Source of the DNA: Conoideocrella luteorostrata
Lineage: Eukaryota; Ascomycota; Sordariomycetes; Hypocreales; Clavicipitaceae
NCBI GenBank assembly: GCA_032433595.1
Contig: JASWJB010000184.1
Location: 1 to 64,000 of the forward strand
Length of the DNA stretch: 64,000 nucleotides
Direction: 5' to 3'
Under the pieces are notes generated by a model, which saw only the letters and a program-made list of their open reading frames with translations, was not told the origin of the DNA and made no database searches. Each line of letters begins with the position of its first letter. The stretch's first letter is position 1. Below, in pieces: positions 34,921-52,641 of this stretch. The position numbers were made by a program, and so were the translations under genes.

Positions 34921-36619
34921 GTTTTGCAATTATGTCATGTCGGCCATTGTTGTTGTTTTTAAGCAAACCCACGGAGTAGTCGTGGTGTCGCGCCGCTCTC
35001 CGTCCATGGGCAGGAGGCCAAAGGTGAGGCGAGGGCAAGCAGGGACAAGTGTAGCTTCCCGGTTTGCAAGTGCTGCGCCTGCTGTTGATCCATTTGCCAT
35101 TTTAGTGGGCCTTCCATGGCCTTCGCGGTCGTTGTGTGAACCTGAACTCAGCTCTCGTTGCGCAAGTACGCTGGATTCTTCTGGTTGATCTGGCTCAAAT
35201 TCCGAAAATGTGCTAATTCAAGGGTTCGAACTTATGGGTTGTCGCCTGGGTAGCAATTTTGTTGCGAACAGAATAGCGAGCGGTGATGGCGATAAATGTA
35301 GGTGACAGTTCCATTCCTGCCTCCAAACGAAGTTCTTTCACTGGTACTTTCGCAACGCTGCATGTTTCTTCGCCCCCAAGCACATGCGATTCGCTAATGC
35401 ACTACTTGATACCAGGTCCGGACATTTGTGGACATTTGTGGACATTTGTGGACATTTGTGGACATTTGTGAGCATCGAGGACCTGAAGGGGGACCTGGAG
35501 TTGAAGGACGTTGACGGCAAGCATAAGCTTCAGCCTCCATATGAGGCGCCATGGTAAGCTCTGGTGGTTAGAGCCGATTGGGACTTAGCTAGCTGGCTAT
35601 CTACCTAGTACTGTGTCAGACAAGTACGACCGGCACAAATGAAAGAAAATGTAAACCCTCAACGCCTTGTCTTAAGCTCAAGATCTTCGGTGGCCTGTGT
35701 GTAATGTCACATAGTTAGTTACCTCTGGAGCTCTCAGGCTGAACCCGAACACAGTAAATACCTCAGCTGCAGGACGGCACCCATGCGTATTCCAGCCCAG
35801 TCCTTCACGCTCCCTCCTCCCATGCTCCAACTGCTATTATCCTTTTGTGCCTGACTAAGCGGTCTAATGCTTTGATGCACATCTCACTAGATCGAGTATA
35901 GCAAAATGTCTTACGGGTAAGGTAAAATGACACCTAGGAACAGTCGGCGCGCTAACTAGGCTCTGGTGTTTTGAGCAACTAGTTAGGTGCTTCGTACTCC
36001 GTAGACCTTCCGGCCTTGGAAGCCTCAGGCCGCTAGGTCTCTTTACCCGCCTCCGCGAAAGTCGCGCTAACTGGCGTATCTTCCATCTCCGAGGCTATCT
36101 GCAGTCTGTGCCCAGAGTCGCGTTGCGGCACGTCAGCTGGGTTGGAAACTATTGGACCCCACTGTAGCTGGAGAGATAGCCGTCCAGGGGAGCTCCCGCG
36201 TGCCCGGAGGATGCCATTTTGGTGGGACTTGTGAGGTGGAGATGCTCCGCATCTCAGATGCGCAAAGAGTGCATCGTTCATCAATTCCCCTCAACTTGAG
36301 GAACTGCCCTCCGAAGCACTTGGAGACGCCAGCCTGAGGTAAATCCCTGGATACTTGGAGGCAGTGCGGGCCGCTTCCATGCCGTATGGGTCAATACTGA
36401 CCCGACCTTCCCGGCCTCCCCAGCCTCCCCGGCTGTCAGATTGGGGGCTTTGCGAGATAGCGACCTTCCATCGAGCCAGACCAACGACGGAATCACGCTC
36501 CTTTCGAAGAGACAATTTTGTTTCTTGCTTCTGAGTGTCGACGAAGCTGCAGAACTCCCTCCCCAAGAGCAGCCGAATTAATCCCTCGCTCGCTCGCTCC
36601 TAGCTGTCTGTTTCCAACA
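34921..36619. other. 1.7-kb stretch with a minisatellite, no gene recognised
   Basis: Contains the 10-bp tandem repeat at 35418-35469. A plus-strand open frame runs through it (from 35283) but has no domain. TACTCCGTAG near 35996. Confidence 0.4.
35418..35469. repeat. 10-bp minisatellite, five copies
   Basis: Five perfect tandem copies of GGACATTTGT. The unit is 10 bp, so copy-number change would shift any overlapping reading frame. Confidence 0.9.
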
Positions 36620-38195
36620 ATGACATCATTGAACAGAGTCCTCTTGATTGTCGCCGCCATATGGGGCAATGTCGTGTGGTCGACTCACGCCTCGCCCGCG
36701 AGCAGCCAAAGTAGATCACCATCGCTGTCTCAATTCTGTATGGACGACAAGGTCTATACCTTCGACCTCTGTATGGCCTTTTCTCATCGACGCGATGACC
36801 CTTCGACGTATCGGCTCGCCTTCTCCGGCGCTTTCAACAAGGCCCACGGCTGGGCGGCACTAGCACATGGCTCCATTATGGATGGTGCCATCATGTTCGT
36901 TTTCTATCCAAATCGACGGGCAGATGGTGCGTGCGCACAGCAGAAAATGTTTCATACCTTGTAGTGCCTCTGACTTACTGGCGACAATCTGACCGATTCC
37001 TTAGGCCTGACTGTTAGTGTGCGATCGACTACGTATGGTTCTCGTAGCCTCCCTCTTTCTGTATCATCGAAATGATAACAGCTAATACAAGAGCAGTGGC
37101 CATTCTCCACCCAAAACCCTGCCCCAACATAACGATAATCTCAAGTTGCTTCGTACCTTCGTAGACGGCGAAGGCTACTATCATGCCGTCATCGACTGTG
37201 AATCGTGTCGACTGCCGCCTCCAGGTGCAAGCGCTGTGCAACCAAATGAGACTTGGATCTGGTCCGCAAATGATTATCAGGTGCTGACTTCAGATGAGCC
37301 GGGGGAGGAACTCCAAGTGCATTCATCCTATGGTAAGTTGACATGAAGTCGCGTTTCTGCCTTGCAAACTGTTACGTTGCTAACGAATCCTAATATTGCA
37401 GGCAGATTCATAGTCGATGTGCGACCGAACGATCTGGATTTAGACAACATTACTCAACATTACCCAGATAGAACCAATGGTGGCGCGCGAGGAGGTAACA
37501 AGCAAAACACACAAGGCGCGACAGCCGTTCAGGTACATGGCATCTTGATGCTAGTTGTCTTCGTCGGAATCTATCCACTGGGGATTGTGATGATCCGCTC
37601 GGGATTAGCACGGGCCTTTAGATACCATGTTGGATCACAGCTGGCCGCCACACTCATCGTGCTACTTCTTGCCATGCTTGGAGCTTGGAGTGCCTTGAAG
37701 CGAGACCAGGCAAGTCATCACTGCCAGAATACGCTGGACTCTTGCTAACTTGACGGCATGAAGCGCCCGACCCTGGTAGCCCATGAACTTCTTGGAACAT
37801 TGCTTGTGGTCGCGGTGCTATATCAAGTTGCTCTGGGATACTTCCACCACCGACTCTACCGTGTTGCCCGCACGAAAACAACCTACTCCCGGCTGCATCG
37901 ATTATCGGGCTACGTAATCCTCCTCGCGAGTATGGCGAATGCTACACTGTAAGAGAGACTCCACATCTTAGACAGAATCTATACTGACTTAGGCAGGGGC
38001 CTGCAACTGGGCCAGCCAGCAATTAGTCTCTGGCTAATCATTGGCATCTATGCGGTCGCTTGTCTTGGATGGTTCTGCGTCTCAGTAATATTGATGAAAA
38101 TGCAAGCAAGGAAAGCTATTGGTCCGTCAAAGCAATCACGAGACATGGGTCAACCCGAAGATGCCGCTGAAATGGACCTTATGATTCCCAAATAA
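36620..38195 (+). CDS. DOMON / cytochrome b561 transmembrane redox protein
   Basis: Six exons, 36620-36926, 37005-37032, 37097-37332, 37402-37709, 37764-37948 and 37997-38195, encode 420 residues. MTSLNRVLLIVAAIWGNVVWS is a signal peptide. The extracellular DOMON domain follows (about 35-195): GAFNKAHGWAALAHGSIMDGAIMFVFYP, GHSPPKTLP, YYHAVIDCESC. Then come five or six transmembrane helices of the b561 type with candidate haem histidines in VQVHGILML, RYHVGSQ, VAHELLG and SRLHRLSGY. The tail is cytosolic. Such proteins move electrons across membranes and are linked to ferric or lignocellulose-oxidising systems; the partner is unknown. Intron 4 (37710-37763) uses a GC donor in the strong context AG|GCAAGT, with branch GCTAAC. 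Exon 2 is only 28 nt. Confidence 0.87.
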
Positions 38196-38237
38196 CTCGC
38201 ATAGATAACATCCCTTGGGAACTACTTTCCTTGCGTT

Positions 38238-38420
38238 TTAGCATCTGTGATACGAGATGATGCCGGGATGGAGAAGATAGGATCTTAGCACGTCATGATC
38301 AATGACCACGCCACCAATCCATTGTCTGAGCAGTGTTGCTATCGTACTCTTCCCAAAGCCTGGTGCAGCAGACATATGAATGAAGATGTTGTGCGGTGTT
38401 CGCGTCTGCGGCGTCGACAT
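38238..38420 (-). pseudogene. N-terminal fragment of a P-loop kinase-like protein
   Basis: Sixty codons starting at ATG include APGFGKSTIATLL, a Walker A motif (GxxxxGKS/T, here with Phe where Ser or Gly is usual), and GGVVIDHDVLRSYLL, the beta-2 segment of AAA_33/zeta-like fungal kinases. The frame then stops. The rest of the domain is missing because the converging DOMON gene ends 42 bp away. It is either a truncated relic or the first exon of a gene whose remainder has been lost. Confidence 0.6.
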
Positions 38421-38844
38421 CTTGTGGATGTTTGAGAAATCCGCCTATGGCGGATCGTGCTGGAATCCATCAGAGTCGCACCTCCAAGCATCGGCCTCGC
38501 AGTTCGTCGAGAGCCCGGATAGCACCCACCAAGATGTACTGCTCTGACAGGTGCTTCGGATATCGTATCGCTTAGATTGCTGCCTGGCTGACGGTGAAGA
38601 TGACACCCGTGGTGGACCCAAATGTTGGAATCCCTCGTCAACCGTACGAGCAATTGCGGACAAGGTCACGAGGCCACCCTAGCGCGCCTCTTGTATACGG
38701 CGCGCTCGGGCGCATTCCTCTTCCTCTTCCTCTTTCTTATTCTACCCAGATCAGATGAATTGAATTTTTTTGCTTCTTGTTTTGCTTCACCTTCCGGTAT
38801 CGATACCCTCGTCACCCGAAGGCCCTGTGCTTCCTACACCAAAC
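38421..38844. other. Intergenic region
   Basis: No gene was recognised. A pyrimidine-rich TTCCTC repeat lies near 38720. Confidence 0.35.
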
Positions 38845-40476
38845 TTATGGTCCGCTCATGAACATCCCGCCTCTTCTGACTAGACCAGCAAGATCGTCCG
38901 CTGTAGTATTGAGAGAAGCCGGGTCTGGAGAGTTTAGAGTCGTGGATTTTCCTGCGCTGTGCTGATCAGGGGGCGAAAGGCGAAGCAAAGTAGTGACACG
39001 TTGAAATTGCTGGCGGATCCATTTGTGCTGACCGGATCTGAGAATCCCCGTCAGATGATGATTGTCATCCTCCGCTAAGAGAGTCAAGAGACGACTGAGT
39101 GGATTCATGAGATGCCAGGGCCCCTGTGCCACAACCTGGCGCCTGTGCTCGTCCTCTGACATTCTTGTACTCGTCGGCGACTGCGGAGATCGTCCCTGGC
39201 TGTCTTGAGACGGTATACTGTGACCGCACAGCGAAATGGAACAGTCGTCAAAGTCAGTAATATGCATTGGCCGTACTCGGTTGCCGAGGTAGAAGGGCAC
39301 ACTGTAGCATATTGCATCCACCAACTCCTGAAAAATCTGCTCATATCCAACGAGGTTCTCCACTTGTGGTTCTCGGTGCAGCGACTCAAACACGATCTTG
39401 AAGAGCAGAATTCTATGTACGCGCCACATATTCCAGATATTGGCAATTTGCGATGAAGGGTATACCTCGCAAGTGGACCGATATGCCGGGATGGATAAAT
39501 CGAAATCTTGTCCACTGGTAATTTTCCGTGGCTTCCAATGTTCGGGCACGCTCCAACTCCAAGTCAGCAGTTGCTGGTCGATGGCCTTCGCCTCGGCTGC
39601 TAAATCTCCCAGAGTATCAGATAACGCCGATAGGTTCTGTGCATATCGGGCCCGTAACGCTGCGACTGTCGCTCCGATGGCATCAAGCGATGCGCTTGGA
39701 TTTTGGGGTGCACTTAACAGACCCCCTCTGCTAATACAAGATAAAATGGCATCGTTTACAGGACGCTTCTGGCGCGTGGCCGATGAGACTTCGGCATGAG
39801 CTATAAACCTACGAATTGATGCTACAGTTGTCTGATCCTTAGATCCATTGTCGGATTCCATAAACGGAAGCAATGACAATGCGCCAGCATGGTGAGTCGG
39901 TGTGGCTGAGCGATGGCCGAATATTGCAGCAATGTTCTCATACCATTGCATTGTCAAGATCGCCAATACAGTCGCTGGCTTGGTTTGCTGGACAGGATCT
40001 TGTATCGCACCCCGAAGAGCCATAACAGCTTTCGAGTATGGTTCACACGATGATGATAGACTCGCAGGCCCATAGCGCCAAAGATTCAATATTTCAGAGG
40101 CCACCGCTGACACAGCGAGTGAAAGTGCGGAGTTTTGTCTTTCGGCGGAGTAGACCGGAATCAGCACCTCAAAAAAACCACGGGCGGATTCCATGCGACG
40201 GCCAACGTTGACGTAATGATCCAGATAGAAATTCACAGCGTTGTCGAGGCTCTTCAGCTGCCGGGGCCTGGGTATGGCCTCAGTCTCGCGGGCCGCAATT
40301 ACATTGCTGAATCTGACAGTCTGGTCCTTGAACCTGATATTGACGGGTCGTGTCTTGTACCCGCCACAGTAAAGGCCAAGGCGCTGACATGCGCCGCATT
40401 CAGGCTTGGCCTCGTCACACTTGACGCGGCGTTGTCTGCAAGTGGTGCAGCCTTGGGATCGACCGCGATTGACCAT
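38845..40476 (-). CDS. Zn2Cys6 transcription factor
   Basis: A single exon of 543 residues. The N terminus MVNRGRSQGCTTCRQRRVKCDEAKPEC...C..C is a complete zinc cluster (Cys 10, 13, 20, 27, 30, 37), followed by RLGLYCGGY. The rest is a helical fungal-specific domain (FYLDHYVNVGRR, LAVSAVASEILN, MQWYENIAAIFGHRSATPTHHAGAL, NIWNMWRVHRILLF) of the type annotated as DUF3468-like regulators. It is divergent from the secreted hydrolase at 40874 with 397 bp between start codons, so co-regulation or autoregulation of that gene is plausible. No intron is needed. Confidence 0.9.
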   Translation of the reverse strand: MVNRGRSQGCTTCRQRRVKCDEAKPECGACQRLGLYCGGYKTRPVNIRFKDQTVRFSNVIAARETEAIPRPRQLKSLDNAVNFYLDHYVNVGRRMESARGFFEVLIPVYSAERQNSALSLAVSAVASEILNLWRYGPASLSSSCEPYSKAVMALRGAIQDPVQQTKPATVLAILTMQWYENIAAIFGHRSATPTHHAGALSLLPFMESDNGSKDQTTVASIRRFIAHAEVSSATRQKRPVNDAILSCISRGGLLSAPQNPSASLDAIGATVAALRARYAQNLSALSDTLGDLAAEAKAIDQQLLTWSWSVPEHWKPRKITSGQDFDLSIPAYRSTCEVYPSSQIANIWNMWRVHRILLFKIVFESLHREPQVENLVGYEQIFQELVDAICYSVPFYLGNRVRPMHITDFDDCSISLCGHSIPSQDSQGRSPQSPTSTRMSEDEHRRQVVAQGPWHLMNPLSRLLTLLAEDDNHHLTGILRSGQHKWIRQQFQRVTTLLRLSPPDQHSAGKSTTLNSPDPASLNTTADDLAGLVRRGGMFMSGP

Positions 40477-40873
40477 GATGCAGAATTAACGCGACTGCGA
40501 AAAGAGTAAGTTTGTTGCGACGAGGAGGGTCTTGAGATTTATAAATCAACTTGCGTAAGGGCTGCGCCACGCTGCGTCTCTCAACTTGTCTTGGCTCACA
40601 CACAATCCATCTATCCGGGGATCCCGACTACACAGCTGTAGATATAGCCAATCATGGGTGTCGGTCGCAAAAGATCTACCCGATCGAGTATAGGCCGGGC
40701 TTAAGCTAATCGGAGTGGATGTCGCGGACCGTTCAACGCTACCATAATGACGATCAAGTATAAGTATAATGTTGAGGCCGGCGATGTGAGATGAGCATTA
40801 GACCATCATTCCAGACTCGAGCATCATCATCTTCCTTCTCCAAGTCCTCCTCGTCGCATTACTTCCACTGAAC
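40477..40873. promoter_or_regulatory. Shared divergent promoter of regulator and hydrolase
   Basis: 397 bp between two divergent start codons. Contains the pair CGGG/CCCG around 40616-40695 and several CGG/CCG triplets (GACCG, TCGGAG) that a Zn2Cys6 protein could bind. No single perfect paired CGG site stands out. The assignment rests on gene arrangement only. Confidence 0.4.
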
Positions 40874-42184
40874 ATGAAGTTCTCCGCTTACACCGGCTCT
40901 CTTTTTGCGGTATTGCTTCATTCCCGTCTTGCCGCCGGAGCTACCAACAAAAACGATGGCGGTCCGCCTACTTTTCAACTTGGAAACGACACCGCCTTCA
41001 ACTTTGAATACCTTGTCGCCCTCCAAAACTCCCTGTCTGGCGGATCGGACATTGGTCCTGTCCTTGGCGCCGTCAAGAACATCAAGCCTGGCGACTTTGA
41101 CTCCTACCATGAGGAGTTCTACAGACTTGCCAACGCAACCAAGGCTCGGGCTGAGGATCCTGAGAATGCCTACGACTCCATCAATGTGAGAGACTCGTGG
41201 TTCTCTGCCTCTCATTACTACCGACGAGCGGATGTCTATATTCATCGCAACTGGAGCAACCCGCTCATCAAGACCGTATGGGACGAGCAGACTGCCGCTT
41301 TTGACAAGGCAATTGCCGCTTTGCCCATCCCCGGCAAGCGTGTCCAGATCCCCTCCGCTAAGGGTTATCTCACAGTTGAAGCAATCTGGTACTCGGCCTC
41401 TGAGAACCCAGATGCAAAGCTGCCAACAATGATTGTCGGTAATGGCTTCGATGCTGCACAAGAGGACTCGTACCACTACTACTGCGCGGCCGCTCTTGCT
41501 CGCGGCTGGAACTGCATCACCTACGAGGGTCCCGGTCAGAATACAGTACGCCGAACGCAAGACCTTGGCTTTATTCCTGAGTGGGAACGTGTAGTCACCC
41601 CTGTTGTGGATTATGTTCTTTCGGAGAAGAAGCAGGTGGTAGACGAAAATCGCCTTGTCCTAGTTGGCAATTCCTTTGGCGGCTATCTGGCTGCTCGTGC
41701 AGCGGCTTTCGAACCCCGCCTGTCCGCGGCCATCCTCGTCGGCGGAATGTGGGACTTATACGCTGGTTATTCGACGCAGATCTCTGAAGAACTCATCTCC
41801 ATCTACGAAGCCGGCAACCGCACCCAGTTCGACGATGAGATCCTCACTCTACGCGATGCTGGGAAGCTCCCCACCGAAACTGAATGGGGTTTGGACTACG
41901 GTCTGTGGGCGTTCAAGACTCACTCTCCATCCGAGTTTTTCGACCTCACTAAGCAGTACAAAATTGAGCCTGTTGTTCATCAGATCGACATGCCCGTCTT
42001 TGTAGGCGACGCTGAGTATGAGAGTATCTTCAAGGGTCAGGCACAGAAGGTCAAGGATGCACTAGGCGAAAGAGGTACTTTCCATGAGTTTGAAGGGGTT
42101 GCCGGGTATCACTGCCAGTCGGGGTCGCAGCAGGAGTTGGCGCGCACTATCTTTGCGTGGTTGAACAAAACTCTGGGGAAATGA
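40874..42184 (+). CDS. Secreted alpha/beta hydrolase (Ayg1/FrsA-like)
   Basis: A single exon of 436 residues. MKFSAYTGSLFAVLLHSRLAAG is a signal peptide. The N-terminal cap region (about 40-135) has the HYYRRADVYIHRNW block. The hydrolase core has GNGFDAAQEDSYHYYCAAALARGWNCITYEGPGQ and the nucleophile elbow LVGNSFGGYLAARA with Ser267. An Asp-containing strand (MPVFVGDAEYESIF) and a late His (VAGYHCQSG) complete the triad. This is the DUF1100/FrsA-like family, which in fungi includes C-C bond hydrolases of polyketide pathways such as Ayg1; those are usually cytosolic, so a signal peptide is notable. The substrate is unknown. Confidence 0.87.
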   Translation: MKFSAYTGSLFAVLLHSRLAAGATNKNDGGPPTFQLGNDTAFNFEYLVALQNSLSGGSDIGPVLGAVKNIKPGDFDSYHEEFYRLANATKARAEDPENAYDSINVRDSWFSASHYYRRADVYIHRNWSNPLIKTVWDEQTAAFDKAIAALPIPGKRVQIPSAKGYLTVEAIWYSASENPDAKLPTMIVGNGFDAAQEDSYHYYCAAALARGWNCITYEGPGQNTVRRTQDLGFIPEWERVVTPVVDYVLSEKKQVVDENRLVLVGNSFGGYLAARAAAFEPRLSAAILVGGMWDLYAGYSTQISEELISIYEAGNRTQFDDEILTLRDAGKLPTETEWGLDYGLWAFKTHSPSEFFDLTKQYKIEPVVHQIDMPVFVGDAEYESIFKGQAQKVKDALGERGTFHEFEGVAGYHCQSGSQQELARTIFAWLNKTLGK

Positions 42185-43069
42185 TATGTCACAATAATGG
42201 CATAGCAATGACGGATGGGTGTGTGGATGCTGGCTTTAGGTTGAGAATGGATCTCCGGCTTACTTGGTAGCTGTTTACATGTCGCTTTGCAATAGAATTG
42301 TCTAAGAACAAGCCCCAACATGCCCTTTACTTGTAATGTAAGGTGAAGATGCACATGAACCATTCGCTTGGTAGTAACTGAGGCAGCGCCGATGAATGCA
42401 GGCTGGAAGCGTGCTCAACTTCATTCATCTCACCCGTTTATTCTATACTTTGTGTAGAGTGTACTAATTCCATTATGTTGCCCTAGCAGAGGCTATTTCC
42501 TCCCTAGAGACGGTGTGAAAGCAACAGCCATCGTCTCCCATTGATGGTTGTCATTGAGTGGGCTGGGCTCCTAGTATCCGTTGGTCATTGTGAGACGAGC
42601 CTCGGGCTAGGAGTTGGTCTTGGTTCCTTGTTTCAGCATGGCAGAATACCAGATAAAGACAAGCTTGGGAGAGAGCGGCCTGTTGCGCGCCGTCTGATGC
42701 GCCACATCATCAATAATAGCCTCATATCATCCGAGCCTACTTCCGTTGGACAGGACGGATGTCTCAACAGATGTCTAGACAAGCTGCCTAGGGCGGAAAG
42801 GAAAAGGCACAAAGGGTGGCGGAACAGTGTTAATGGGGTATGTCGGGAGGGTGTGCCAGAGGAGGGATTCTTCTTCCATCATCATCAGCATCATCATCAA
42901 TATACATAATTTGGCCCCATCCAAGTGAACGCAACAACGTCGGCGCCTAGTCGTCGCTGTCCCACCGAACACGGTCTCTTCAGGTGATCAATCAGAACCC
43001 CCCCAATCGCCCCCCTTGTAACAAACATCTTCAATCCTCAGAAATCTACGCACCCGCCTCCAGAACAAA
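42185..43069. other. Intergenic region
   Basis: No gene was recognised. A CATCATCAT run lies near 42878. Confidence 0.4.
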
Positions 43070-44256
43070 ACATGTAAGTCTAGGTCTCGTCTAGCGCCAG
43101 CATCGGGTCAAGTCTCATGCGCCGCAGATGAGTTTGTCGCTATTACGTCAATTTTGTTCGTGGCGCGCGACAACCGCCAGGGTTTCATCGAGCTCCCGCT
43201 TTACGACGCGCATCGGATCCAGCTTCCTCCGGTCGCATTGCTCAACCATATCAGTAGCACCACCTATCGAGTACGGATATATTCATGGAGTATAGCGTAT
43301 CAGCGACTACCGAACGGACGGCTATCATCCAGTTCATATCAATAATCGACCTCACAAACGATATCGGATGGTGCACAAGCTCGGCCACGGCACAATTCTC
43401 GACTGCTTGCCTTGCCATCGACGTGACGACAGCAAAGTATGTCGCTGTTAAACTCGGCGCCGCACATGCGGATCGCACCGAGATTGATATTCTCTCTAAG
43501 ATCACACGGAGCCCTGTGAACTGCACTATCTGGGAAGATGAGACGTCGCCAATTCCCATCGTCCTTGATCGATTTGAGGTTAGCGGACCTAATGGCACTC
43601 ATCCATGCCTCGTGACCCATCCGGCACGATGCGGTTTTGCAGGATGCGAGAGGCGTCAGGTAGCTCCTTATTTCAGCTTGATGTTGCCCGATCCCTTGCT
43701 GCGCAATTATTCATCGCCGTGTCGCTCGTCCACGATAGAGGTTATGCCCATGGAGGTGAGCTTTCCTGCCGTATGAGCATTTCATATGCCAACTCAGCTG
43801 ACCCAGTACCCTAGACCTTCATCTCGGCAACCTTCTTCTGCAGTTGCCCTCGTCTCTTAATAACCTGTCAGTAGCGCAACTATACGCACGCTACGGGAAG
43901 CCGGAACAGGAGTCAGTAGTTCGACTCGACAGCAAGGTCCCATGCCACGCGCGTGGTGGGGGAAATGGGAGAAGCGGCCGAAGTGGTACGATGAAGAAGG
44001 CAAGCCATTGAGCAATCCGTCCGGTATTTGGTCATGAGGTCGACGGTTCGAGCAGTGGTTGCAAAACCCGCGACGGTCTAAGGACATGGAAACGATTGGT
44101 GACGACGAGCACGATGCGCTGTTTGAGCTCCTGAGGTGGATGCTTGCATGGAGGCCAAGCGAGCGGCCGGATATAGCAAAGGTGCTAAAGGCAGGCTGGA
44201 TGACAAGGTGGGCTCTACCTGCGTACCAGAAAGGTCTAGACGGGCGTTTCCCTTGA
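43070..44256 (+). pseudogene. SRPK-like protein kinase, broken
   Basis: Pieces of a fungal SR-protein-kinase-like gene appear in order. A GYHPVHINNRPHKRYRMVHKLGHGT block (about 43320-43395) is followed, one base out of frame, by FSTACLAIDVTTAKYVAVKLG. Then LDRFEVSGPNGTHPCLVT precedes a second frameshift near 43625, SLFQLDVARSLAAQL, VHDRGYAHG, and a spliceable intron (43757-43814). DLHLGNLLLQLPSSL follows, and YARYGKPEQESVVRLDS. The next recognisable piece is PRAWWGKWEKR, so the activation segment with its DFG motif is missing, about 80 codons by comparison with the family. A TGA then interrupts the frame at about 44035 before the C-terminal ALFELLRWMLAWRPSERP. Two frameshifts, one deletion and one nonsense codon mean it is dead. 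Confidence 0.82.
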
Positions 44257-52641
<8,385 letters not shown>

